Assembly (NCBI GenBank): GCA_049585815.1
Contig: JBAVAR010000064.1
Location: 1 to 31,301 of the forward strand
Source: DATLSM01 sp049585815
GTDB taxonomy: Bacteria; Actinomycetota; Thermoleophilia; Solirubrobacterales; 70-9
Direction: 5' to 3'
Length of the DNA stretch: 31,301 nucleotides
Shown: positions 24,401-31,301 of the stretch, one piece after another
How the letters are laid out: each line of letters begins with the position of its first letter
How positions within the stretch are numbered: the stretch's first letter is position 1
Made by a program: the position numbers and the translations under genes
The notes under the pieces: model-generated
Told to the model about the DNA's origin: nothing
Databases searched by the model: none
The model's input: only the letters and a program-made list of their open reading frames with translations

Positions 24401-24875
24401 GCGCCACGCGCCGGTACCGCGTGCTCACAGCGAGGCTCTCGCCAAGGCGCAAACCGGCAGGGATGTCAGCGCTCCGAGCGGGCAGGGGCAAGAACCGTCA
24501 ATCCTCGTCGGCCAAACCAGCCACGGTGACCTGGAGGTGCCGGTTGCCGGCAGTCCGCCTTGCCGCTGGTTGAGACCGTGCGCCGGCAAATCGCCTCAGC
24601 AAGCGCGACCAGAGGCCAGTCAGCCCCGTTCATGACCGGGTTTGAACCAGCGGTTTGAAGCCGCTCACACTCTCGTGCGGTTGCCGATCAGATCATCCAG
24701 CGACCCACGCAGAGGGCTTTGACGAATGCGATCACGTTCGCGAGCCTGAGCACCGCCAAACCCACCCGGGATGATTTCGGCTGCCGGTCCTCCAGCTGCC
24801 GGGCGGGCGGCCAAACTCTGGTTCATGCCCAAGCGCAATCCATCGGCTTCGAGCGGGAGTCGGAGCGCGGAGCGC
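24401..24875. other. Intergenic region with no supported gene
   Basis: About 475 bases between the HxlR gene and the membrane glycosyltransferase. Short open frames exist on both strands but none has a recognisable motif or a good start. A small inverted repeat (AGCGG, seven bases, CCGCT) lies near 24642-24658. I see nothing else in it. Confidence 0.4.
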
Positions 24876-26411
24876 ATGGATATGCCCTCTGACAATAGGC
24901 ATGAGGAAGGAGCAGTCGGGCGGCGAGCCGGATCGCCCAGGCGGCTGGAGCTGGTTCGGCTGAGCGGTTGGGTCGGGCTAATCGCCGCGATTCAAGCCGC
25001 GGTGCTGCTCGCCACGAGCATGCGGTACGGATATCACCGCGACGAGATGTATTTCATTGTCGCCGGCTCCCATCCAGCGTTCGGCTATCCCGACCAGCCA
25101 CCCCTCGTGCCGTTGTTGTCCTGGGCAATGCACGGGCTCGCCCCCGGATCGCTCTTGGTGTTGCGAACTCCCTCGGCGTTGTTTGCCGCCGCAACGACGA
25201 TCCTCGCAGGGCTCATCGCTCGCGAGATCGGCGGCGGCAGGCGCGCTCAGATCATTGCCGCGGCCTGCACCGCCTGTTCAGGTTTCGCTCTCGCGGTCAG
25301 TCATCTCGTCAGCACCACGACCTTCGACCTCCTGAGCACGACCCTCCTGGGATGGCTGGCGGTCCGGGCGGTCGCCCGTGGAAGCGGTCTCTCGGTCCTC
25401 GCCGCCGGCGTGGTCGTGGGCGTTGGAATAGAGGCCAAGCCCCAGGTGGGCCTGGTGGCCGCCGTGATGCTCGCGACGTTGATCGTCATTGGTCCGCGAT
25501 CGGAGATTCGCTTCCGGTGGGTCGCTGGGGGAGCGCTATGCGCCGTGGTGCTGGCCGCTCCCTACCTCATCTGGCAGCAGCACGGTTGGCCCCAGCTGAC
25601 CGTTGCCGCCAACATCGCCGGCACCCAGGAGGGCGGGCGGGTCGGCTTTATCCCGTTCCAGCTCGTCATGGTCAACCCCTTTCTTGTGCCGGTCTGGGTG
25701 GCCGGGCTGCTCGCCCCGTTTCGCCGCCCCGGCTGGAAGCGGCTGCGCTTTGTCCCGATCACCTACGCGGTGATGGCCGCCCTCTACCTCCTCGGCGACG
25801 GGCACGCCTACTACCTAGCGAGCCTCTATCCCCTTCTTCTCGGGCTTGGCGCGCTATCCACTGCCGAGTGGACGCCGCGCTTGCACAGACGCACCTGGAT
25901 CCTCAGCGCAGCGATTGCGTTCAGCGCCGCGTTCAGTGCCGTCATCGCGCTGCCGCTGCTCCCCGAACGCGACCTTCAGGGAAGCATTGTGATGGCCCTC
26001 AATCCCGCCCAGGGCGAGACGGTCGGTTGGCCCCGCTTCGTCCAGACAGTCTCGAATGCGTGGCACCGGATTCCAATTGGCGAACGTCGCCGCACGGCGA
26101 TCTTCACCAGCAACTACGGTGAGGCCGGGGCGATCGAACTAATCGGAGCGCTGCGCCGACTCCCGCACGCCTACAGCGGCCACAACGGATTCAGCGAATG
26201 GGGAATCCCGCCGCCCACCGACACCCACGCCCTGCTTGTCGGCTTCGAAAATTCCACAGAAGCAGCGCCGTACTTCGGGCAATGTCGGACACTTGCCACC
26301 GTCAATAATCGGGTCGGCCTCAACAACCAAGAGCAGGGTCTCCCTGTGTTGCTTTGTAGTACCACCGAACCGTGGACGAAACTCTGGCCACACCTGATGC
26401 ACTACGACTGA
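24876..26411 (+). CDS. GT-C family membrane glycosyltransferase (PMT/ArnT-like, GT39/GT83 type)
   Basis: Enzymes of this fold use polyprenyl-phosphate sugars and transfer them on the outer face of the membrane. The 511-residue product has a polar N-terminus and about ten hydrophobic helices. The first extracytoplasmic loop carries the acidic catalytic motif R55-D56-E57 (YGYHRDEMYFIVAG) followed by GYPDQPPLVPLL, the PMT_2 signature. The C-terminal about 120 residues form a soluble domain (HRIPIGERRRTAIFTSNYGEAGAIEL). GGAG at 24869-24872 could serve ATG 24876 (3 bases away) or ATG 24882 (9 bases). The frame is open to 24771 without support. Acceptor unknown; a stand-alone gene. Confidence 0.87.
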   Translation: MDMPSDNRHEEGAVGRRAGSPRRLELVRLSGWVGLIAAIQAAVLLATSMRYGYHRDEMYFIVAGSHPAFGYPDQPPLVPLLSWAMHGLAPGSLLVLRTPSALFAAATTILAGLIAREIGGGRRAQIIAAACTACSGFALAVSHLVSTTTFDLLSTTLLGWLAVRAVARGSGLSVLAAGVVVGVGIEAKPQVGLVAAVMLATLIVIGPRSEIRFRWVAGGALCAVVLAAPYLIWQQHGWPQLTVAANIAGTQEGGRVGFIPFQLVMVNPFLVPVWVAGLLAPFRRPGWKRLRFVPITYAVMAALYLLGDGHAYYLASLYPLLLGLGALSTAEWTPRLHRRTWILSAAIAFSAAFSAVIALPLLPERDLQGSIVMALNPAQGETVGWPRFVQTVSNAWHRIPIGERRRTAIFTSNYGEAGAIELIGALRRLPHAYSGHNGFSEWGIPPPTDTHALLVGFENSTEAAPYFGQCRTLATVNNRVGLNNQEQGLPVLLCSTTEPWTKLWPHLMHYD

Positions 26412-26740
26412 CCATGTCGGGCCAAAAGTCGGATGGACGGTCTTTCGCCAAGCCGGCGCTCCACCGGAGAATCACAGGAGGCATCGGAGGACTTGCTGCG
26501 CGCCACTCAGCGCGCTCCGAGCACGCCTCCTTCGGAGACGGTGCTGGCGGAATGTCAGTCTCCCCCTCAATAAGTAAGGGTAAGGTCCAGGGCCGAGTGG
26601 GGATTCTTGTGCGCGCGCTTGGGTGTGCGAAGCGGGAAAAAGCCCGTGAGATATTACCGCTGCTTCGACGATGTTTCAGTTGAAGTATGCGCTTCCCGGC
26701 CGTAGTAACGGAGTGGCTTTGCCAGGCACCGGGTGGCCAC
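26412..26740. other. Intergenic region with an end hairpin
   Basis: About 330 bases between two convergent genes. No supported gene. GAGTGGC at 26711-26717 pairs with GCCACTC at 26736-26742, a 7-base-pair stem around an 18-base loop reaching into the stop of the DsbA-like gene. It may help end that transcript, though no T-run follows on the minus strand. Confidence 0.4.
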
Positions 26741-27607
26741 TCATGTGGGCTTCCACAGGGCATCGTCGCCCAATGGCTCGCGGACGGCTTGGCCTTCGGC
26801 AAGGATCTCAATCAGCGCAGCCTCGGCGGAGATCCGGTCAGGCGCGTTGTTTCCGCGTGCGAGAAGCGCCGCGATCTCCTGCGTCGTCAGTCCGTCGCGG
26901 AAGTGCTCCAGCAGCGGCGCAGGCGTCTTCGGGGGCGGCTCTCGATGGAGCGTCGGATCGAGATTGGCGATCAGCACGTCGTAGGCCTCGACCGGCTGGA
27001 AGCCGCCTGCGACCAAACTCCGGCCGTCTGACTCGAACACGACCGAAGGTGCGGTGAAGCGGACCGGACCGTCGGTGGCCGCGGTCTTTCCTTGCAGCTC
27101 GGCCGCCGAGCCGGCCGCCGACCGGGCCTCGGCGTGATCGTGCTCATAGGCTTCGCTCACCTCCGCCGAGCCCAGCTGAGCGATGATCTGATCTGCGTCG
27201 ATCCCCGGCAGCTCGCGCAGCGCTTCGGCGAGTTGAGTGTCGTCGTCGAGCAGCAGCGAGCTATTGAATGTCGCCAGCTGCAGCGTGCGGAAAACGGCCC
27301 ACTCGCTGCCGGGTTGGGCAAGCCTCGCCGCGATGACCGCCCGACAGGCACGCGCGGTCGCGCTGATGCGCGCCTTGGGCGCCGGCGCGAACGGCATCCC
27401 GTAGCGCCGGAAGGCAAGATGGCCGAGAGCGCTGCGCAGCGGCGTGTAGCCGCGAGCCTCGTACTGCGAGGCGTCCTCGGTCAACCCGATCAGCACCAGC
27501 CGCCAGCGAAGCTGGGATCTGTAGCGCCACTCCAGGACTCGCAGCGCGGGGATCTCAGAGTAGGCCCAGGGACAGGCGGGGTCGCTGTAAAGCGTCGCTG
27601 ACAGCAC
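26741..27607 (-). CDS. DsbA-fold thioredoxin-like protein with a single-cysteine CPWA motif
   Basis: From GTG 27607 the product is 288 residues. It opens LSATLYSDPACPWAYSEIP: strand, then the active-site helix start C12-P13-W14-A15. This resembles DsbA/FrnE/HCCA-isomerase proteins (SDPxCPWCY), but the second Cys is Ala. A helical insert (about residues 35-150) follows, then a Val-x-PSVVFESDGRSLVAGGFQPVEAYDVLI segment (about 190-225), which is the cis-Pro strand and final helix of the fold. The last 60 residues are an added helical tail. GTG 27607 is favoured by TACGGT 7 bases upstream; GTG 27616 is an alternative. There is no signal peptide, so it is probably cytoplasmic. Confidence 0.7.
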   Translation of the reverse strand: MLSATLYSDPACPWAYSEIPALRVLEWRYRSQLRWRLVLIGLTEDASQYEARGYTPLRSALGHLAFRRYGMPFAPAPKARISATARACRAVIAARLAQPGSEWAVFRTLQLATFNSSLLLDDDTQLAEALRELPGIDADQIIAQLGSAEVSEAYEHDHAEARSAAGSAAELQGKTAATDGPVRFTAPSVVFESDGRSLVAGGFQPVEAYDVLIANLDPTLHREPPPKTPAPLLEHFRDGLTTQEIAALLARGNNAPDRISAEAALIEILAEGQAVREPLGDDALWKPT

Positions 27608-27614
27608 CTCTCTC

Positions 27615-27620
27615 ACCGTA
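27615..27620 (-). promoter_or_regulatory. -10 box of a probable leaderless promoter for the DsbA-like gene
   Basis: On the minus strand TACGGT (27620 down to 27615) is followed by 7 bases and GTG 27607. No Shine-Dalgarno is present and no good -35 is seen. The hexamer is identical to that before the DivIVA-like gene. Confidence 0.4.
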
Positions 27621-27905
27621 GCGCGAACACAGCCACTGCTCAGCGCTAGGAGCAGAGCGTCCTGCACCGCCCCGGTTTCGAAGTCGACCCGGTCGCAAAA
27701 TGGTCCAAAGCCCGGGCCCTCGCGGCGCGTCCATCTCGGCGGCCAGACTCTCTCCTCCTCGTGATGCCGAATCACGGCGCGGCGGTCCGGTCACAGGATC
27801 GCGAGCCTGGCCGGCCTGATCGCCTCGGACTGTTTGGCGCTAGGCATGGAACCGCTGACAAGCCATTCAGGCGATGGGAGGCGCCGCTCCCTCACTTGAA
27901 GGAGA
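27621..27905. other. Divergent intergenic region
   Basis: Lies between the divergent DsbA-like and propeller genes. The minus-strand frame is open to 27775, but that part is low-complexity and has no start signal. No other gene is supported here. Confidence 0.35.
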
Positions 27906-27934
27906 TTGGGCGCTTGGGACTGCGCCAATACACT
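27906..27934 (+). promoter_or_regulatory. Promoter of the YVTN propeller gene (leaderless)
   Basis: TTGGGC at 27906-27911 and TACACT at 27929-27934 are spaced by 17 bases. The GTG start at 27942 follows 7 bases after the -10 box, so transcription would begin at or next to the start codon. The TTG at 27906, which opens the frame, is better read as the -35 box. Confidence 0.55.
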
Positions 27935-27941
27935 CCACGGC

Positions 27942-29525
27942 GTGTGCACATCCAGGAAAGAGGCGCGGCCCTGCCGGGCCCTTCTTGCCGTCGCTGCCCT
28001 CACCGCGCTGGTGCTGGCCGCGTCGGCCCCCGCCGCGTCGGCCCGGGACGCCTACGTCGTCAATTACATCTCCGAAAACGTCTCGGTGATCAACACCCAG
28101 ACCAACCAGGTGATCGGCTCGCCGATCGCCGTGGGTAAGGAACCGTACGGGATCGCTATCACCCCGGATGGCAAGACTGCATACATCACGAATGCGGGTG
28201 CAGACGACGTCTCGGTGATCAACACCCAGACCAACCAGGTAGTCAGCTCGATACCGGTGGGTAAGGAACCGTTTGGAATCGCGATCACTCCCGACGGCAG
28301 GACCGCCTACGTGGTTGACAGGGGCTCGGAAAATGTCTCGGTGATCAACACCCAGACCAACCAGGTGATCGGCTCGCCGATCGCGGTGGGCAAGGATCCG
28401 TATGGGATCGCGGTAACCCCCGACGGCAAGACTGCCTATGTCGTTAACGACGGCTCGGAAAATGTCTCGGTGATAAACACCCAGACCAACCTGGTGGTCG
28501 GCTCGCCGATCGCGGTGGGTAAGGAACCGTATGGGATCGCGGTAACCCCCGACGGCAAGACCATCTATGTCACCAACTACACCTCAGATAGCGTCTCGGT
28601 GATCAACACCCAGACCAACCAGACGGTCGACTCGCCGATCGCGGTGGGCAAATATCCCTGGGGTATCGCGATCACCCCGGACGGTAAGACCGCCTATGTC
28701 GTCAACGACGGCTCAGATAGCGTCTCGGTGATCAACACCCAGACCAATCAGGTGATCGGCTCGCCGATCGCGGTGGGCTCCGAACCGTATGAAATCGCGC
28801 TGACCCCCGACGGTAGGACTGCCTATGTCACAAATTACGACGAAGGCGACGGCAATGTCTCGGTGATCAACACCCAGACCAACCAGGCTGGCTTGACAAT
28901 AACGACGGCCAAAGGCCCGTTCCTGATCGCGATCACCCCAAACCAGGCACCGGTTGCCTCCTTCACAGCCCCCAGCACAGCCGCCCGCCCGGGCGTTCCG
29001 GTTGCCCTCAGCGCGTCAGCCTCAAGTGATCCCGATGGCTCGGTCAGCACCTATGCTTGGGCGTTCGGCGACGGAACGACGGCGATCGGCGGTCCGGGCA
29101 TTAGCCACACCTTTGGTGCTCCAGGCACATACAGCGTGACCCTCACCCTGAGCGACAACGAAGGCTGCTCGACCGAACTGATCTTCACCGGCCAAACCGC
29201 GATGTGCAACGGTCTGGCCTCTGCAAGCCAGACCCAGGCGGTCAAGGTTGCTTACCCCGGAGTCCGCGTCGGATGTCCCAAAAAGGCAAAGCACGGCGGC
29301 TGCAAATTCAAACTCCAGGCTGTCAGCAAGAAGCACAGGGGCAAGGCTGAGAGTGCCGTCGCATCGCTGAAGCTGAAGGCCGGCCGATCAGGGATCGTCT
29401 CGCTGAAGCCGAGGGCTGCATTCAGGGTCAAGCTTTCCGCCGCCACGAAGATCCTCCTCAGGGAGACGGTGACGATCCAACATTCAAAGCGGACACTCCT
29501 TCGCATGCTCCGGGTAGTTCAGTAG
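27942..29525 (+). CDS. Secreted YVTN-repeat beta-propeller protein with PKD domain
   Basis: The 527-residue product has a signal peptide: basic n-region, hydrophobic RALLAVAALTALVLAASAP, and a likely cut after APAASA at residue 34. From residue 47, six complete units of 42-45 residues (VSVINTQTNQ, then SPIAVGKxPYGIAxTPDGKTAYVxN) and a shorter seventh form a seven-blade propeller; an N-terminal AYVVN strand would close the ring. A PKD domain follows (about 335-420; SSDPDGSVSTYAWAFGDGT). The C-terminal basic domain has a paired Cys motif (VGCPKKAKHGGCKFKL, about 440-527), as in other secreted proteins of this lineage. Adhesion or surface binding is plausible but unproven. The GTG start is supported by the promoter. 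Confidence 0.88.
   Translation: MCTSRKEARPCRALLAVAALTALVLAASAPAASARDAYVVNYISENVSVINTQTNQVIGSPIAVGKEPYGIAITPDGKTAYITNAGADDVSVINTQTNQVVSSIPVGKEPFGIAITPDGRTAYVVDRGSENVSVINTQTNQVIGSPIAVGKDPYGIAVTPDGKTAYVVNDGSENVSVINTQTNLVVGSPIAVGKEPYGIAVTPDGKTIYVTNYTSDSVSVINTQTNQTVDSPIAVGKYPWGIAITPDGKTAYVVNDGSDSVSVINTQTNQVIGSPIAVGSEPYEIALTPDGRTAYVTNYDEGDGNVSVINTQTNQAGLTITTAKGPFLIAITPNQAPVASFTAPSTAARPGVPVALSASASSDPDGSVSTYAWAFGDGTTAIGGPGISHTFGAPGTYSVTLTLSDNEGCSTELIFTGQTAMCNGLASASQTQAVKVAYPGVRVGCPKKAKHGGCKFKLQAVSKKHRGKAESAVASLKLKAGRSGIVSLKPRAAFRVKLSAATKILLRETVTIQHSKRTLLRMLRVVQ
28080..28856 (+). repeat. Six DNA-level tandem repeats of about 129 bases coding propeller blades
   Basis: Units start at 28080, 28209, 28335, 28464, 28593 and 28722 (129, 126, 129, 129, 129 and 135 bases), with a partial seventh from 28857. 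Each begins with almost the same stretch, GTCTCGGTGATCAACACCCA. Identity is high at the DNA level, not only the protein level, which points to recent duplication or gene conversion. Confidence 0.9.
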
Positions 29526-29534
29526 CAGCAAAGT

Positions 29535-29566
29535 TCGGCCACGAGTACGGGGTGGCCGATGTTTTC
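29535..29566 (+). terminator. Intrinsic terminator after the propeller gene
   Basis: TCGGCCAC (29535-29542) pairs perfectly with GTGGCCGA (29552-29559) around a 9-base loop. It is followed by TGTTTT, and lies 10 bases after the stop codon. This is the best rho-independent terminator in the window. Confidence 0.75.
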
Positions 29567-29568
29567 CG

Positions 29569-29919
29569 TCACAATTCCGGTGCCTGCAGCCGTGGTGGTG
29601 GCGGCCGAGTTGATGCTGAGCCTTGTGTTGTAGTGGTAGTGTCGAAACTGGCCTTTTCCGTCTGAGAAATGCTTCCGCGGGCGTCAGTCTGCGGCCAGAA
29701 AGGTTCTTCTCCCGTTTCGCCACTCGGCATCGGAAAGGTCTCAGCCCAGGTCAGCGTGAGATCGTCGGCGAGCACACCGCCTTCCCGGTGCGCGGTCCAG
29801 GTGCCGCAAACGCTGTAGGAGGCGATCACTCCCTCGCCAAGGGTGGCCGCCGAAGCGGCGGATCCCGGTTCTGACGAGCCGCCACTATCGCCGGGAACAG
29901 TAACGAGGCCAACGAGCAC
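29569..29919 (-). CDS. Possible hypothetical protein (116 aa), uncertain
   Basis: A minus-strand frame from GTG 29919 to the TGA at 29569-29571. The first 85 residues use codons similar to real genes here and read like part of a secreted protein (SGGSSEPGSAASAATLGEG, then SYSVCGTWTAHREGGVLADDLTLTW). The end is Thr/Pro-rich low complexity. There is no Shine-Dalgarno, no leaderless -10 box and no family I recognise. It may be a fragment of a larger lost gene, or chance. Confidence 0.25.
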   Translation of the reverse strand: MLVGLVTVPGDSGGSSEPGSAASAATLGEGVIASYSVCGTWTAHREGGVLADDLTLTWAETFPMPSGETGEEPFWPQTDARGSISQTEKASFDTTTTTQGSASTRPPPPRLQAPEL

Positions 29920-30159
29920 TCAAGGGCGATCCACTCGCGCTGCGTGTGGTGGGGGCGCCTTCGAGTTGGCTTGCTTGGGATTCCCCTGCTCGACGATCAG
30001 ACACTCACGCAATCACGCATTGCGGAATTCGCCCCGGGGCGATCAAGAGGGAGATAGGGCAGGGAACGGGCAGGGAGGCCGATTTCGGCGGTACCCTTGG
30101 CAGATCAGCCGCTCCGATCAGGGGCGCTAAGCGCATTGCAGAGCCAAAACTTCATCCCC
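29920..30159. other. Upstream region of tRNA-Val
   Basis: About 240 bases with no gene I can support. It contains the first copy of a 13-base repeat (30132-30144) that recurs after the tRNA. No clear tRNA promoter was found; TTGGCA at 30097-30102 lacks a matching -10 box. Confidence 0.35.
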
Positions 30160-30246
30160 GGGCGGTTAGCTCAGTTGGGAGAGCGCCTGCCTTACAAGCA
30201 GGAGGTCACTGGTTCGAGCCCAGTACCGCCCATCGCATTGCAGAGC
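30132..30246. repeat. 13-base direct repeat on both sides of tRNA-Val
   Basis: CGCATTGCAGAGC occurs at 30132-30144 and at 30234-30246, 102 bases apart. The second copy begins one base after the tRNA. This could be left from loss of a second tRNA in an array or from recombination at the tRNA. Confidence 0.6.
30160..30232 (+). tRNA. tRNA-Val (anticodon TAC)
   Basis: A 73-base cloverleaf. Acceptor GGGCGGT/ACCGCCC, D arm GCTC/GAGC, anticodon arm CCTGC-CTTACAA-GCAGG with anticodon TAC (reads GTA and GTG), T arm ACTGG-TTCGAGC-CCAGT, discriminator A, no encoded CCA. A convergent recombinase gene ends 80 bases downstream, making the tRNA 3' end a likely attachment site. Confidence 0.97.
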
Positions 30247-30312
30247 GATTTACTTGGAGGTTTGGCAGGCGTTCATCGCGGACTTCCGAACATATTCCGA
30301 ACGCGCTTGTGC

Positions 30313-31176
30313 CTAGGCTCCCTTGTCGTTGGCTTGACAGCGTGCTTCGCTTATCCAGTCCTGGGCGGATCGAACTGGCTTTCCACGAGCCTCCTCGATC
30401 AGGTGCTGATAGACCCGCGCACAGACCGCTGGAGAGTTACCGAGCTGCTCAGATGTCTCTGTGATTGGTCTGCCAGCGGAAATCAGAAGACTTGCGCAAC
30501 TGTGACGGAGGTCGTACGGTCGAAAACCGTCCGGAAAGCCGCAAGATTCGATCCCGGGTCGGAAGTAACGCCGCCGCCAGTTGTTCCAGTCGGTTGGTAG
30601 CCAGGGCTTCCCGTCTAAGGCCCTCGGGAAGACCAGTCCCTCGACTGGCCGCCCTTGAGACTCGTGCCACGTCTGAAGGTCATCCGCTACGGGAGCAAGA
30701 AGTTGGACAGTCCTGATGCGGTCTGGGCCGGTCTTCAAGCGAGGCTTGATCTCCCCTTCGGCCAGCGACTGTTTGATGATGGCGGTCTCAGTTCGGATCA
30801 GAGGCCATTCGAGGGCCAGTGACTCAGACGGAGGTCGGAGACCTGTGTAGGCGAGGATGGAGATCAAGGTCGCATCACCCAGTCGATCCTGGTCAAGGAA
30901 CCATCGCCTCAAGGCCTCCACTTGCTCCGGTGTGGCAGGTATACACCGGCGGGGAGTTCGATGCGGAGCGGTGAGAACTCGCGCTGGATTGCGTTGGATT
31001 AACTCTTGCTCCTCGGCCGCCTTGAGAATCTGCTTGAGAAGCTTCCCAGCCTTTGCGATCGCCTCCTGGCCAGCACCTGCCGCGAGTCGGTCGCCCTGCC
31101 AGGTCATTACTGACCTTGGCCGTAGATCGCTCAGAGGAAGGTGCCCAAGGAACGGAATCACATGGCAGTCCAAGAG
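30313..31176 (-). pseudogene. Tyrosine recombinase / integrase, 5'-truncated
   Basis: The minus-strand frame encodes most of a phage-type integrase. The core-binding domain begins abruptly at HVIPFLGHLPLSDLRP and the catalytic domain follows. Visible catalytic residues are Arg in YTGLRPPSESLALEW, Arg and His in YDLRHSCASLLISAG, and Tyr in RVYQHLIEE. The H/W position reads GNSPAV (Asn), and the first box II His is Tyr. The normal first 60-80 residues, including the arm-type DNA-binding domain, are absent: upstream of about 31176 the frame runs into repeat DNA of a likely IS end. The frame is open to 31272, but that part is not integrase-like. It faces tRNA-Val, the typical layout of a tRNA-integrated element. 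Confidence 0.75.
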
Positions 31177-31301
31177 TGGGAACGGCGCTCTGACTTGGCC
31201 CCACCGCGGCGGTCTCATTTGGCCCCACCTCGTCCGATCGCAACCAAAGCCTTGCGGCTCCTTGAGAGCCACAGACGGAGGTCGCAGAGGGGATGGGATC
31301 C
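31177..31301 (+). mobile_element. Possible terminus of an IS21-family insertion sequence (runs off the window)
   Basis: Two 22-base direct repeats at 31184-31205 and 31208-31229 agree at 19 of 22 positions; each ends TTGGCCCCACC. IS21-family elements are known for repeated motifs of this kind inside their ends. A TGGGAACGG start at 31177 would be the tip. The remaining 70 bases contain GGAGG at 31275-31279 and an ATG at 31293, possibly the start of a transposase gene, but too little is visible to say. The repeats are seen directly; the family name is inference from memory. Confidence 0.4.

Noticed and set aside
24665..24895. A 76-codon minus-strand frame in the gap before the glycosyltransferase
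   Set aside because: No motif, no ribosome site, and it overlaps the glycosyltransferase start; not enough to call a gene or transposase remnant.
24968..26122. A 384-codon plus-strand frame inside the glycosyltransferase gene
   Set aside because: Arg/Pro/Ala-rich nonsense in the +1 frame of a clear membrane enzyme; no start signal and no family features.
27906..27941. TTG 27906 as the start of the propeller protein
   Set aside because: It places a polar stretch before the signal peptide, and TTGGGC there fits a -35 box 17 bases before TACACT. GTG 27942 gives a normal signal peptide.
28080..28900. Regular repeats that could suggest a CRISPR array
   Set aside because: The units are about 129 bases, in frame, and encode YVTN propeller blades; there are no short palindromic repeats with unique spacers.
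31177..31272. Integrase start at 31272
   Set aside because: The residues encoded before HVIPFLG are Trp/Gly/Arg-rich, come from the tandem repeats, and do not resemble any integrase N-terminus.

Overview
The window is high-GC bacterial DNA that reads as a Thermoleophilia / Solirubrobacterales-type actinobacterium. This is an inference from the gene order (folC, zinc-ribbon gene, ndk, maf, mreBCD, mrdA, rodA, rng, rplU, rpmA, obg, proB, proA, nadD, rsfS), the frequent GTG and TTG starts, tRNA genes without an encoded CCA, and the Cys-containing C-terminal domain of the secreted propeller protein. No 16S gene is present to confirm it.

Positions 1-15782 are a dense, co-directional core block on the plus strand. 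It opens with the last codons of folC and a 39-residue membrane protein. A membrane zinc-ribbon protein, ndk and maf follow. The rod-shape operon mreB-mreC-mreD-mrdA-rodA then builds the lateral-wall elongation machine (actin-like filament, scaffold proteins, transpeptidase and glycosyltransferase). Next come rng-rplU-rpmA (RNase E/G and ribosomal proteins L21 and L27), the ribosome-assembly GTPase gene obg, the proline genes proB-proA, NAD synthesis (nadD), the ribosome-silencing factor rsfS and a DivIVA-like coiled-coil protein. Most neighbours overlap or nearly touch.

Positions 16008-24400 are more mixed. They hold tRNA-Ala(GGC), a SpoIIM-like membrane protein, and a group II intron whose reverse transcriptase is split by a frameshift. 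The intron sits directly behind a strong hairpin between two convergent genes. After it come a DHA2-type efflux pump divergent from a MarR regulator with a clear palindrome between them, a decayed MazF-like toxin gene, lon, and an HxlR-type regulator overlapping the end of lon.

Positions 24401-31301 are accessory in character: a GT-C membrane glycosyltransferase, a DsbA-fold protein with a one-cysteine motif, and a secreted seven-blade YVTN propeller with a PKD domain and a good terminator. The right end holds tRNA-Val(TAC) facing a tyrosine recombinase, the usual boundary of an integrative element. The recombinase has lost its 5' end where a pair of 22-base repeats resembling an IS21-family terminus begins.

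A recurring regulatory feature is a TANNNT hexamer exactly 7 bases before the start codon of five genes without a Shine-Dalgarno (obg, proA, the DivIVA-like gene, the DsbA-like gene and the propeller gene). This suggests leaderless transcription.
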